Counted from the first letter of the stretch, positions 22,454-35,760 are shown. The stretch: 64,000 nucleotides of DNA from Turbatrix aceti (GCA_963969345.1 OZ017766.1:6572001-6636000); one strand, 5' to 3'. Program-made: numbers and translations. The notes: generated by a model not told the origin, from the letters alone.

Positions 22454-25400
22454 GTAACAAGATCTTCGCAGCCCTTCGGGCTGCGGAGATCTTGACGATT
22501 TAGACGAAAAGAAGAACGAAAAAAACGAAGAAAAACGATTTAGAACGAAGTAAAACGAAGAAAAACGATTTAGAACGAAGTAAAACGAAGAAAAACGATT
22601 TAGAACGAAGTAAAACGATTTAGACCGAACAAAAACGAAGAAAACGAACTAAAACGATTTAAAACGAACAGAAACGACCTAAAACGATACAAAGACGATG
22701 CACAACGATATAAAACGACCCAAACGATGAAGAACGATCAAAAACGATATTAGACGACTCGCGACGAAAAAACGATTCCAACGAATCCTACGACGAAAAC
22801 GAATTAGGACGATAAACGATTAAAACGAATTCAAACGACAAAACACGAATCGGCTTTCGGCTACGAACGCAGACGCTAAACCGAATGACATCTTTTGGAA
22901 CTACTCTCAAACTTCGAAAGCTTCATTTGTAAGCACCCAAACGGACACGATCAGTGATGCAAAAAAACTGAACCGCTCGGGTACCCGACCCAAAACCCAA
23001 ATTTTTGCATACCCGCCCAAAATCGGGTCGGGTTTTCGGTCGGGTATCCGACAGCACTGGACACGATATCTGGTGGCATTTGTGATATCTGTTGGCATTT
23101 GTCAAATCGGATCGAAACATCTATGACATTCATTTACCTCAGAATTACAATTAGCAATTCCCGAAACTTCGGGTTCTCAGATCGGATACCTTCGGGTACG
23201 GGTTCTCAAAACTCAGGTTTTTCCGATGTTTTCCGCGACCCGGTCAAAAAATGGCTCGGGTCGGGCAATAAAAAATAATCGACCCGGTTCGTGCACGGGG
23301 AAACTTTTTTTAAGTTTTCGGACGGGATCACCAGAATCGGGTCGGGCCGGATCGATTTCGGGTACCTGAAAACCCAAAAACCAAAAGAAAAATTATTTGG
23401 TTTTGCCTTATTTTATTAGTTTTGGATCTGATCCATTATTTTATTAGTTCTGTTCTTGCTGTTTTCTCTAAAAAATCAGAAATATATTCGGAAATAAAAT
23501 TGCGACTCCAGACATTCCGGGTTATCAGGTTGGATACCTTCGGATTCTGTCTAGTGTTCTCAAAACTCAGGTTTTTTCAATGATTTCCACGGCCTGGGCC
23601 CGGCCAATTGGCTTTAAAGGTTCGACCCGGTCAAAAAAATTGGCATTGGCTCGGGCCGGGCAATAAAAACTAATCGGTCCGGCTCGGGCAGGGGGAAACA
23701 CCGGCATAGCCTTCATCGGGCCGGGCCGGACCCGAATTGGGTCGTGTTTTAGGGCCGGATCGATTTCGGGTACCTAAAAACCCAAAAAACAACCGAAAAA
23801 ATATTTTGTTTCGACTTATTTTATTGGATCAAAAAACGGTGTAAAATTGTCAGTATTTAAAAAAAAACACACAAAACTATTTACTTTTTTATCCCTCACT
23901 CTGCTCCCACTTTGTTATTTTTTGTATTTTGTCGCTCGTTCCGCTACAGCTCTTCATTATTTTTTTAAACATCCGCTCGGCTCTCGCTCATTCCCTGAAA
24001 CCCAATTTTCTCCCCAAAATTCGTTGAATCGCTCCGCGAGTCGGGGGAGGGTTTAATCCCTAGTACCCGCCCAAGAATCGGGTCAGGTTTTCGGACGGGT
24101 ACCCGACAGCACTGGACACATCGGATTTGTTGGCATTTGTCAAATCCGATCGAAAGATCTATGACATTCATTTGCCTCGAAATTAAAATTAGCAAATCCC
24201 GAAAATCCGGGTCTTCAGGTCGTTAATACCTTCGGATTCTCAAAACTCAGGTTTTTTCAATGTTTTCCACGGCCTGGGCTCGGCCAATTGGATTTAAAGG
24301 TTTGAACCGGTCGAAAAAATGACCGTTGGCCGGGCAATAACTAATCGGCCCGGTTCGTGCACGGGGAAACACCGGCATCACCTTGACCGGGCCGGGCCAT
24401 ACCCAAATCGGGTCATTATTTCGGGCGGGATCGATATCGTGTACCTGAAGGCCTTGCCGTAGTTTTTTTTTAAATTCGTGGGTTCGCTCCGCTTCTTTTT
24501 TTTGACATTTACCACTCGGAGGCGGTCAGAAACCGTGAAATTTCAAATAACTTTTTTTTGAAAAATTGAAAGATGCGGACTGCCCTTCGGGATGCTACGA
24601 CAAACTCGATCAAAACGACAAAAAAAGGATCCACCACGGTCAAAAAGCAATAAAAACTGATTTTGAGACGATGCGACAACAATGGAAAACGATTTGAGAC
24701 GTCTTACAACAAAAAAACATTTTTGTTGCCAAAAAGATTCAAAACGAATCACGAAGGCAACAAATCGGCACCATAGCCTCCGACTCAGATTTCTACAACA
24801 GTCAAAAAAGATCTGAAACACAACGAAAACGACTCGAAACAACTCTTACCTAAAACGCATACATGAATAAACACGATGAAAAAACAACATTTTTGACGAA
24901 AAAAACGATTGAACGAATCACGAATGCAACGATTTGGCCTGCGGCCACGATTTTTACGTCAAAAAACGATCCAAAACGAATTTTACGATAAAAATGACAC
25001 AATTCTTACCAAAAAACGACCAAAACGATTTGAAACGACTGAAAACGAAAAAGAAATAAGCCTATTGCCACGATTTTTACGATTGAACGACTTTCACGAC
25101 GAAAAACGAACGCACACGCATAATGATGGAGACACGGACGCACGCGACAAAAACGTCATTTTATTGACCTTTATGCAAATTTGATTACTTTGTTGGAGAT
25201 TTGTGATCAAAATTTTGACATATTTGGAATCCTCTCGTTGAGACGGTTCGACGGATACCACTCAAAACTTTTGGAGGTTTTTGGCACAGTTTATGCCATT
25301 TTTGACAACTTTCTCCTCACTTTTTGATAAAAATTGCGTTTATTTTGGAATCTACTCGTTAAATGCAATCGAATAGCTATACTCATGTGCCTCGGAAATG

Positions 25401-25571
25401 AAATTTGTGTATTTCAGATAAAGCCGGATTTAAGCTTATCCGTTGATCCGATAAAAAAATGAGGTACCATTTCGTGATCCCCATGTTCTAGCGCATCTTT
25501 TAAGACTATACCCGGTACCCAGAGCTTTCATTTGCGTACGTACATATGGACACATTTGCTTTTAGATGGGT
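22454..25571. repeat. Macrosatellite unit 1 (3.1 kb)
   Basis: First of three head-to-tail copies. It starts GTAACAAG plus a hairpin, then a 10-bp-phased ACGA block (about 22495-22850). A GGGTCGGGT/CCCGACCC-rich part follows with three internal sub-copies (near 22980, 23500 and 24060), then a second ACGA-rich block (about 24590-25090). The tail ends TTTAGATGGGT. Short ORFs in it recur between copies but have no family resemblance. Confidence 0.95.
22459..22493. other. 35-nt hairpin at the head of macrosatellite unit 1
   Basis: AAGATCTTCGCAGCCC pairs with GGGCTGCGGAGATCTT around a TTC loop; the only mismatch would be a G-U pair in RNA. Identical copies head unit 2 (25577-25611) and unit 3 (28071-28105). 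Confidence 0.9.
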
Positions 25572-28065
25572 GTAACAAGATCTTCGCAGCCCTTCGGGCT
25601 GCGGAGATCTTGACGATTTAGACGAAAAGAAGAACGAAAAAAACGAAGAAAAACGATTTAGAACGAAGTAAAACAAAGAAAAACGATTTAGAACGAAGTA
25701 AAACGAAGAAAACGAACTAAAACGATTTAGAACGAACAAAAACGAAGAAAACGAACTAAAACGATTTAGAACGAACAGAAACGACCTAAAACGATACAAA
25801 GACGATGCACAACGAAAACGACCCAAACGATGAAGAACGATCAAAAACGATATTAGACGACTCGCGACGAAAAAACGATTCCAACGAATCCTACGACGAA
25901 AACGAATTAGGACGATAAACGATTAAAACGAATTCAAACGACAAAACACGAATCGGCTTTCGGCTACGAACGCAGACGCTAAACCGAATGACATCTTTTG
26001 GAACTACTCTCAAATTTCGAAAGCTTCATTTGTAAGCACCCAAACGGACACGATCAGTGATGCAAAAAAACTGAACCGCTCGGGTACCCGACCCAAAACC
26101 CAAATTTTTGCATACCCGCCCAAAATCGGGTCGGGTTTTCGGTCGGGTATCCGACAGCACTGGACACGATATCTGGTGGCATTTGTGATATCTGTTGGCA
26201 TTTGTCAAATCGGATCGAAACATCTATGACATTCATTTACCTCAGAATTACAATTAGCAATTCCCGAAATTTCGGGTTCTCAGATCGGATACCTTCGGAT
26301 ACGGGTTCTCAAAACTCAGGTTTTTCCGATGTTTTCCGCGACCCGGTCAAAAAATGGCTCGGGTCGGGCAATAAAAAATAATCGACCCGGTTCGTGCACG
26401 GGGAAACTTTTTTTAAGTTTTCGGACGGGATCACCAGAATCGGGTCGGGCCGGATCGATTTCGGGTACCTGAAAACCCAAAAACCAAAAGAAAAATTATT
26501 TGGTTTTGCCTTATTTTATTAGTTTTGTCTCTGATCCATTATTTTATTAGTTCTGTTCTTGCTGTTTTCTGGGTCAGGTTTTCGGACGGGTACCCGACAG
26601 CACTGGACACATCGGATTTGTTGGCATTTGTCAAATCCGATCGAAAGATCTATGACATTCATTTGCCTCGAAATTAAAATTAGCAAATCCCGAAAATCCG
26701 GGTCTTCAGGTCGAATACCTTCGGATTCTCAAAACTCAGGTTTTTTCAATGTTTTCCACGGCCTGGGCTCGGCCAATTGGATTTAAAGGTTTGAACCGGT
26801 CGAAAAAATGACCGTTGGCTCGGGCCGGGCAATAACTAATCGGCCCGGTTCGTGCACGGGGAAACACCGGCATCACCTTGACCGGGCCGGGCCATACCCA
26901 AATCGGGTCATTATTTCGGGCGGGATCGATATCGTGTACCTGAAGGCCTTGCCGTAGTTTTTTTTTAAATACGTGGGTTCGCTCCGCTTCTTTTTTTTGA
27001 CATTTACCACTCGGAGGCGGTCAGAAACCGTGAAATTTCAAATAACTTTTTTTTGAAAAATTGAAAGATGCGGACTGCCCTTCGGGATGCTACGACAAAC
27101 TCGATCAAAACGACAAAAAAAGGATCCACCACGGTCAAAAAGCAATAAAAACTGATTTTGAGACGATGCGACAACAATGGAAAACGATTTGAGACGTCTT
27201 ACAACAAAAAAACATTTTTGTTGCCAAAAAGATTCAAAACGAATCACGAAGGCAACAAATCGGCACCATAGCCTCCGACTCAGATTTCTACAACAGTCAA
27301 AAAAGATCTGAAACACAACGAAAACGACTCGAAACAACTCTTACCTAAAACGCATACATGAATAAACACGATGAAAAAACAACATTTTTGACGAAAAAAA
27401 CGATTGAACGAATCACGAATGCAACGATTTGGCCTGCGGCCACGATTTTTACGTCAAAAAACGATCCAAAACGAATTTTACGATAAAAATGACACAATCT
27501 TACCAAAAAACGACCAAAACGATTTGAAACGACTGAAAACGAAAAAGAAATAAGCCTATTGCCACGATTTTTACGATTGAACGACTTTCACGACGAAAAA
27601 CGAACGCACACGCATAATGATGGAGACACGGACGCACGCGACAAAAACGTCATTTTATTGACCTTTATGCAAATTTGATTACTTTGTTGGAGATTTGTGA
27701 TCAAAATTTTGACATATTTGGAATCCTCTCGTTGAGACGGTTCGACGGATACCACTCAAAACTTTTGGAGGTTTTTGGCACAGTTTATGCCATTTTTGAC
27801 AACTTTCTCCTCACTTTTTGATAAAAATTGCATTTATTTTGGAATCTACTCGTTAAATGCAATCGAATAGCTATACTCATGTGCCTCGGAAATGAAATTT
27901 GTGTATTTCAGATAAAGCCGGATTTAAGCTTATCCGTTGATCCGATAAAAAAATGAGGTACCATTTCGTGATCCCCATGTTCTAGCGCATCTTTTAAGAC
28001 TATACCCGGTACCCAGAGCTTTCATTTGCGTACGTACATACGGACACATTTGCTTTTAGATGGGT
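25572..28065. repeat. Macrosatellite unit 2 (2.5 kb, internally deleted)
   Basis: Nearly identical to unit 1 over most of its length but lacks about 0.6 kb. The junction at about 26571 joins the TGCTGTTTTCT word directly to GGGTCAGGTTTTCGG. The copy number of the short ACGA repeats at its head also differs. Confidence 0.95.
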
Positions 28066-31000
28066 GTAACAAGATCTTCGCAGCCCTTCGGGCTGCGGAG
28101 ATCTTGACGATTTAGACGAAAAGAAGAACGAAAAAAACGAAGAAAAACGATTTAGAACGAAGTAAAACGAAGAAAAACGATTTAGAACGAAGTAAAACGA
28201 AGAAAACGAACTAAAACGATTTAGAACGAAGTAAAACGATTTAGACCGAACAAAAACGAAGAAAACGAACTAAAACGATTTAAAACGAACAGAAACGACC
28301 TAAAACGATACAAAGACGATGCACAACGATATAAAACGACCCAAACGATGAAGAACGATCAAAAACGATATTAGACGACTCGCGACGAAAAAACGATTCC
28401 AACGAATCCTACGACGAAAACGAATTAGGACGATAAACGATTAAAACGAATTCAAACGACAAAACACGAATCGGCTTTCGGCTACGAACGCAGACGCTAA
28501 ACCGAATGACATCTTTTGGAACTACTCTCAAATTTCGAAAGCTTCATTTGTAAGCACCCAAACGGACACGATCAGTGATGCAAAAAAACTGAACCGCTCG
28601 GGTACCCGACCCAAAACCCAAATTTTTGCATACCCGCCCAAAATCGGGTCGGGTTTTCGGTCGGGTATCCGACAGCACTGGACACGATATCTGGTGGCAT
28701 TTGTGATATCTGTTGGCATTTGTCAAATCGGATCGAAACATCTATGACATTCATTTACCTCAGAATTACAATTAGCAATTCCCGAAACTTCGGGTTCTCA
28801 GATCGGATACCTTCGGGTACGGGTTCTCAAAACTCAGGTTTTTCCGATGTTTTCCGCGACCCGGTCAAAAAATGGCTCGGGTCGGGCAATAAAAAATAAT
28901 CGACCCGGTTCGTGCACGGGGAAACTTTTTTTAAGTTTTCGGACGGGATCACCAGAATCGGGTCGGGCCGGATCGATTTCGGGTACCTGAAAACCCAAAA
29001 ACCAAAAGAAAAATTATTTGGTTTTGCCTTATTTTATTAGTTTTGGATCTGATCCATTATTTTATTAGTTCTGTTCTTGCTGTTTTCTCTAAAAAATCAG
29101 AAATATATTCGGAAATAAAATTGCGACTCCAGACATTCCGGGTTATCAGGTTGGATACCTTCGGATTCTGTCTAGTGTTCTCAAAACTCAGGTTTTTTCA
29201 ATGATTTCCACGGCCTGGGCCCGGCCAATTGGCTTTAAAGGTTCGACCCGGTCAAAAAAATTGGCATTGGCTCGGGCCGGGCAATAAAAACTAATCGGTC
29301 CGGCTCGGGCAGGGGGAAACACCGGCATAGCCTTCATCGGGCCGGGCCGGACCCGAATTGGGTCATGTTTTAGGGCCGGATCGATTTCGGGTACCTAAAA
29401 ACCCAAAAAACAACCGAAAAAATATTTTGTTTCGACTTATTTTATTGGATCAAAAAACGGTGTAAAATTGTCAGTATTTAAAAAAAAACACACAAAACTA
29501 TTTACTTTTTTATCCCTCACTCTGCTCCCACTTTGTTATTTTTTGTATTTTGTCGCTCGTTCCGCTACAGCTCTTCATTATTTTTTTAAACATCCGCTCG
29601 GCTCTCGCTCATTCCCTGAAACCCAATTTTCTCCCCAAAATTCGTTGAATCGCTCCGCGAGTCGGGGGAGGGTTTAATCCCTAGCAGGGTGGCGAAACTC
29701 CCATGGGAATTAGAAATAGGGGAATTATCCCATGGGATTCCCATGGGAGTCCCATGGGAGTCCCCGGGGGTATTTTTTGGTACGTTTAAAAAAGTACATG
29801 TTCATACAAAAAAGATATCCAAAAACACACTTATTTTATTAATGTATTAAATTTAACAATGAAAATAAAATCATTTCCCTAATTTGAAAGAAAAAAGCAC
29901 GCTCCTGCGTAAAATAACGGTGATATTTTAGGCGGGATCGCGCATTTTCAAAATTCCGTGGGGAATTTTCCCATGATAGATGGGAATCCCGGGATAATTC
30001 CCGGGATATTTCCCATGGGACTCCCATGGGAATCCCCTCTTCGCCACCCTGATCCCTAGTACCCGCCCAAGAATCGGGTCAGGTTTTCGGACGGGTACCC
30101 GACAGCACTGGACACATCGGATTTGTTGGCATTTGTCAAATCCGATCGAAAGATCTATGACATTCATTTGCCTCGAAATTAAAATTAGCAAATCCCGAAA
30201 ATCCGGGTCTTCAGGTCGTTAATACCTTCGGATTCTCAAAACTCAGGTTTTTTCAATGTTTTCCACGGCCTGGGCTCGGCCAATTGGATTTAAAGGTTTG
30301 AACCGGTCGAAAAAATGACCGTTGGCCGGGCAATAACTAATCGGCCCGGTTCGTGCACGGGGAAACACCAGCATCACCTTGACCGGGCCGGGCCATACCC
30401 AAATCGGGTCATTATTTCGGGCGGGATCGATATCGTGTACCTGAAGGCCTTGCCGTAGTTTTTTTTTAAATTCGTGGGTTCGCTCCGCTTCTTTTTTTTG
30501 ACATTTACCACTCGGAGGCGGTCAGAAACCGTGAAATTTCAAATAACTTTTTTTTGAAAAATTGAAAGATGCGGACTGCCCTTCGGGATGCTACGACAAA
30601 CTCGATCAAAACGACAAAAAAAGGATCCACCACGGTCAAAAAGCAATAAAAACTGATTTTGAGACGATGCGACAACAATGGAAAACGATTTGAGACGTCT
30701 TACAACAAAAAACATTTTTGTTGCCAAAAAGATTCAAAACGAATCACGAAGGCAACAAATCGGCACCATAGCCTCCGACTCAGATTTCTACAACAGTCAA
30801 AAAAGATCTGAAACACAACGAAAACGACTCGAAACAACTCTTACCTAAAACGCATACATGAATAAACACGATGAAAAAACAACATTTTTGACGAAAAAAA
30901 CGATTGAACGAATCACGAATGCAACGATTTGGCCTGCGGCCACGATTTTTACGTCAAAAAACGATCCAAAACGAATTTTACGATAAAAATGACACAATCT

Positions 31001-31565
31001 TACCAAAAAACGACCAAAACGATTTGAAACGACTGAAAACGAAAAAGAAATAAGCCTATTGCCACGATTTTTACGATTGAACGACTTTCACGACGAAAAA
31101 CGAACGCACACGCATAATGATGGAGACACGGACGCACGCGACAAAAACGTCATTTTATTGACCTTTATGCAAATTTGATTACTTTGTTGGAGATTTGTGA
31201 TCAAAATTTTGACATATTTGGAATCCTCTCGTTGAGACGGTTCGACGGATACCACTCAAAACTTTTGGAGGTTTTTGGCACAGTTTATGCCATTTTTGAC
31301 AACTTTCTCCTCACTTTTTGATAAAAATTGCGTTTATTTTGGAATCTACTCGTTAAATGCAATCGAATAGCTATACTCATGTGCCTCGGAAATGAAATTT
31401 GTGTATTTCAGATAAAGCCGGATTTAAGCTTATCCGTTGATCCGATAAAAAAATGAGGTACCATTTCGTGATCCCCATGTTCTAGCGCATCTTTTAAGAC
31501 TATACCCGGTACCCAGAGCTTTCATTTGCGTACGTATAAACGGACACATTTGCTTTTAGATGGGT
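28066..31565. repeat. Macrosatellite unit 3 (3.5 kb, carries a transposon insertion)
   Basis: Collinear with unit 1. Removing the insertion at 29685-30051 and one 8-bp duplicate leaves about 3.1 kb, the size of unit 1. The array ends at 31565, after which unrelated sequence begins. Confidence 0.95.
29685..30051. mobile_element. H2 hAT-like element inserted in macrosatellite unit 3
   Basis: The 367-bp element has termini CAGGGTGGCGAA and TTCGCCACCCTG and perfect 8-bp flanking repeats ATCCCTAG (29677-29684, 30052-30059). The interior is rich in CCATGGG palindromes. Unit 1 shows the unoccupied target at about 24055-24062. No coding capacity. Confidence 0.95.
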
Positions 31566-31799
31566 GTAATAAAAAAAACTGTTACTCAACGTTACTTTTT
31601 GGTTTTCGATTACGATATGAGTAATGCGTTTTTCAGTTTTTCATTCAGTTACGGTTACCTATTTTGTTTGTTTTCCCCCATTTTTTCACCTTATGTGCCA
31701 AAGTCAATCGTGTGTGATCTGGTTTTTTGCATAGCTTATCCCATGCATCACAGATATCATTTGCAGAGGGCTTGACATCGTTGTCGTGCTTTTGGAGAT

Positions 31800-34069
31800 A
31801 TGTCGCATCCGTCGTATGGCCAGATCCGCAAGCTGTCGACCAGCGTCACAGCTTTGCGTTCGCTCGTCAATCCTGGTAGCCGCGAAATTGCCTACCCCAT
31901 TCCGGGTAAAAAACCGGTAAGGACGACTGCTGCCGAGGCTGTTAAATCGGTCAAAACCGGTGACCATATCTTTGTGCACGGAATTGCCGCTACGCCAACG
32001 CTTCTGCTCGACAATCTCTGCGAGCACGCTGCTGCCAAGGACCTCAAAAAGATCACCCTCCACCACCTGCATCTTGAGGGCCCTGCTTCCTGGCTGAAGG
32101 AAGAGTACAGAAGTAGGGAAATTTGTTTTTCATCGGTTTTTGATAATTTTTTCTTTGGGATTTTAGACCGCGTCCGCTCAAACTCGCTTTTTACGGGACA
32201 CAATCTGCGAAAGGCGGTCAACGAGGGCCTCGCTGACTTCAACTCGACCTTCCTCCACGAAGTGCCTCTCCTCATCCGCCGAGGAGTCATCAAGCCTAAC
32301 GTGACCCTGTGCACTGTATCGCCTCCCGACGCGAATGGATACTGCTCGCTCGGAACCAGCGTTGATGCTGCTCGTGCTGCCGTTACCAATTCGGATATCA
32401 TCATCGGTGAGTGTCTATAAATTTTGCAAAAAGTTTGACTATGAAAATTTTTACTGGGGGAAGCATGATCTGGCAGAGTTACGATCGCCTAAAATCGCGT
32501 TTTTGCCATTTTTGACGATTTTAGGCACGTTGTAGCTAAAAAACTACGGCATTTCCAAAGCCAGGGTACATTTTGATGAACGTGATTTTTGAGGGAGAAT
32601 CCGAGAAAAATACAAAAATATAGGGTTATTACATTGAAAAATGCCGAAAATCGCATTAATTTAGGCATTTTCAAGGTGAGTACCCTATATTTTTGTATTT
32701 TTCTCGGATTCTCCCACAAAAATCACGTCCATCAATTTGTACCCTGACTTTGAAAATGCCGTAGTTTTTTAACTACAACGCGCTAAAAATCGTCAAAAAT
32801 GACAAAAACGCAGTTTGTAGCAACCTAGAAAAAATTTTTGTGAATATTTTCAAATACAAAAAACTGCAATTTTAGCCATCGAAAACGACCAAATGCCCCG
32901 CACCTTTGGCGATGGCCTGATCCACCAGTCTCACCTCGATTTCATCGTCGAGAACAACGGTGTCCACCTGCACGAACGCAAGATCGCTCCTCTCGGCGAA
33001 ATTGAACTGAAGATCGGCAAAATTATCGCTGACAACCTCGTCGACAACGGCGCGACGCTGCAGATGGGCATCGGTGGCATTCCCGATGCTGCACTCGCCG
33101 CTCTCGGCAACCACAAAGATCTCGGCGTTCATACCGAAATGTTCAGCGACGGCCTCCTTCCTCTGGTCGAGAACAACGCTGTCAACAACGCAAAGAAGGA
33201 AATCATGCCTGGCAAGATTGTAACGTCGTTTGTCTACGGTACCAAGAAGCTCTACGACTTTCTCCACGACAACCCTCTTGTCTACTTCGGTGACGTGCAG
33301 TGGACCAACGACCCGAGCGTCATCGCACAGAATCCCAAGGTTACGGCTATCAACTCGGCGGTCGAGGTCGATCTTACCGGACAGGTTGTCGCTGACAGTG
33401 TCGGCAAACGCTTCCTCTCTGGCTTCGGCGGTCAGGTTGACTTCATCCGTGGCGCTGCCATCGGACACGACGGCCTCGGCAAGCCCATCATTGCCCTGCC
33501 TTCCGCGACCAAGAAGGGCATCAGCAAGATCGTTCCCACCATCCAAGAGGTTTGTTTTTTTGAAAACTGAAAAAAAATGGGAAAAAAGAAGAAAAAATGA
33601 AAAGAAACGATGATAATAAAATTCCACTCGAGACCACTTTTGGGGAAAACGGTTGAAAAGAACGATCGATCAAATTCCACTCGAGACCACTTGTTTGTTT
33701 TTTTTTATGCGATTTTTCACAACAGTTGGTGTTTTGAACTTTTTTTCGAATGCACTTTGATGCTGTTTGTGCCTTTATCTATTTTTACACAACAGACGAT
33801 GAATAGTCTTTCAACTATCAGCAAAACAATTATTATTTTTGGACCATTTTCATGGCATTGCATCATTAATTTTTTTTCAGGGCGCCGGTGTCGTTACCAA
33901 CAGGGCACACGTGCACTACGTCGTCACGGAATACGGTATTGCCCAGCTCTGGGGCCGAAACATGCGCCAGCGTGCCTATGAACTCATCAAGATTGCCCAT
34001 CCCGACAACCGCGAGGCCCTTGAGAAGGCTGCCTTCGAGCGCCTGAAGGTCATGCCTTCCGCCGACTAA
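31800..34069 (+). CDS. Acetyl-CoA hydrolase / acetate:CoA transferase (ACH1 family)
   Basis: Four exons (31800-32112, 32167-32406, 32876-33549, 33881-34069) give about 471 residues, the usual size for the family. Motifs include the N-terminal FVHGIAATP, the glycine loop GATLQMGIGGIP, and GVHTEMFSDG, whose Glu (about 272) is the expected active-site residue carrying CoA. The C-terminal half has GGQVDFIRGA and TEYGIAQLWGR. The family moves CoA between acetate and other acyl groups (for example succinyl-CoA) in mitochondria. It occurs in nematodes, fungi and bacteria but not vertebrates. The first 20 residues could be a weak targeting sequence. Intron 1 is only 54 bp and in frame; intron 2 carries a fold-back copy. 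Confidence 0.92.
32460..32830. repeat. Fold-back element FB1, copy e (acetyl-CoA hydrolase intron 2)
   Basis: The best-preserved compact copy. Arms containing GCCATTTTTGACGATTTTAG, GTTGTAGCTAAAAAACTACG and GAGAATCCGAGAAAAATAC face each other around a short centre near 32655. Confidence 0.88.
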
Positions 34070-35760
34070 GCCAGCGAACAGAAGGCGGAATCGGTTCCCC
34101 TCCCATCCACCCACCCACCACTGACCCCCACTATTTTTTAGTAGGTAGCCATGCGGCGAACGGTTTCACGTCGAAACTGTCACGTGTGGTTGTCCGCATC
34201 GCATCATGTACTTGTTTGATGACTAGGAGTAATAAGATTGGCATTCTTCAGCGTGGATGGCACTTTGGGGTTTGGGGGGAGTCATGCGGGACGAGAACGA
34301 TGCCTTTATTGGGGGTACCTTGGGAGTCATGATGGGTTTTTTGCTTCCTGGACTCCGGGAGTCACGTATTTTATGAAAAGTTTGTCGCGGCGCGGCGCCA
34401 AATTAGTCTTTGCCCTTTTTCTTTTTTTTTTCATGGGGCGACGGACGACTTTGAACTGCTTGAACACTGAATGTTGCCAACAAACTACAAAAAGTGTCGG
34501 TTTCGCGATTTCGTTGCGAGACCCAAAAAACTGTTGCCAAATGCGAATTCGTTTCGAGACCCAAAAATACGGTACATTTCTGTTCTATTGTCTAAATTCT
34601 CCAGAAAATGCCGTTCGCAATTTCGTTGCGGGAATCGAAAAAAAAACTGTTGTAAGACGCGAATTCGTTGCAGGACTCGAAAGATGTTTGTAAGACGCGA
34701 ATTCGTTGCGAGACCCAAAAATGCTGCGGTACCTATTCCAAGATTTTTTGCCTAAAATTCGGAAAAAAAGGCACTCCAGCTAGCGGTGAACACGAATATT
34801 TTCGTTGCGAGATCCAAAAAATTGTTTCGATGGAATTTGAATTCGCTACGAGACCCAAAAATTTAGTATTTTTTTGCTGAAAAAACTTTCTCTGTTTCTT
34901 TTTTTTTGGCCTAATTTTCTGCAAAAGTGCTCCTGTTGTACCTGTCTGGCTTTGAATTAGACAGTCGTTATTCGTTGAAAAGCATGTCGGCCTCGTTTCA
35001 CCGAAAAGGGCAATAAATAGCCCCAATGCCTTCCTTTGGGACTCGACTCCATGGCACCACGACGGCGTTGGCCGTTGCCAGCCAGCGGCGGTGGCTTAGT
35101 CACCAGATTGCGTTGCTAATCTGCTAATTAGGAGTTGAACATGCTTTTTTTTCAGAAATGCCTGAATCCGGGTTTACCGGGATGCATTCTCGGCATACGA
35201 GCTGAGCTCTCTCCTGAAATTTGACCCAAAGTTTCCGACTGACTGTGCTTTTTGCAATCAGGAATTAGATTTTGCGCTTACTTCATTTTGTGGTTTGACT
35301 GAAACTAAAGACTAAAACAGAAGAATATATAATAAATAAATTTATGAAAAAAATGTAATCTGGCGCGGGGGCTGTAAAAATGTGAAAAAAATACCCGGAG
35401 GCGACACGGCGTGCTTTTTACTTGTTTTCGATTGTTTCTCGTTGTTTTGCGCGCCCTGGGGACGCCTGGGATGTCAAATCTGGCCACCCTCATCCTCACC
35501 GCGTGCGCTGATACATATACATATTTGTACTACATGTTTGATCAAATTATAAACAATATTTACTCGTGTGCGCTGCACTCTGCTTTTGGCATGTTGTCAA
35601 AAATAGCTGAACACCCACACCCACAATCCCTTCCATTCCATTCCATTCCCTGCCGGTGTTGACATGTTTGCTTTGTCCACTCATTCCGGCCAGGCCACTG
35701 AGCGAGTGCCGTTGGCGATGGATGTGGATGTTTGCCTTTCCCAACTGACCTGTGTAAAGT
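34070..35760. other. Intergenic region with degenerate GAATTCGTTGCGAGACCC repeats
   Basis: At 34490-34865 about seven imperfect copies of GCGAATTCGTTGCGAGACCC plus an A-run are scattered with irregular spacing. The ORFs over them repeat the same peptide words (such as REFVARPK) and are repeat artefacts. The rest shows no gene. Confidence 0.6.

Noticed and set aside
22500..22700. 30-bp direct repeats that could suggest a CRISPR-like array
   Set aside because: There are no unique spacers between repeats, and the window is clearly eukaryotic with spliceosomal introns.
22923..24842. 60-99 codon ORFs repeated in each macrosatellite unit
   Set aside because: They overlap each other in several frames, one is truncated by small changes between units, and their peptide words merely reflect GGGTCGGG and AACGA repeats.
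22454..31565. Macrosatellite units as Helitrons, because of the terminal hairpin
   Set aside because: The sequence next to the hairpin is GTTAC, not CTRR, and no TC 5' end or A-T insertion site is visible.
32113..32166. In-frame extension of the acetyl-CoA hydrolase through its first 54 bases of intron
   Set aside because: It has a GTAGGG donor and a TTTTAG acceptor, is T-rich, and removing it restores the family's spacing.
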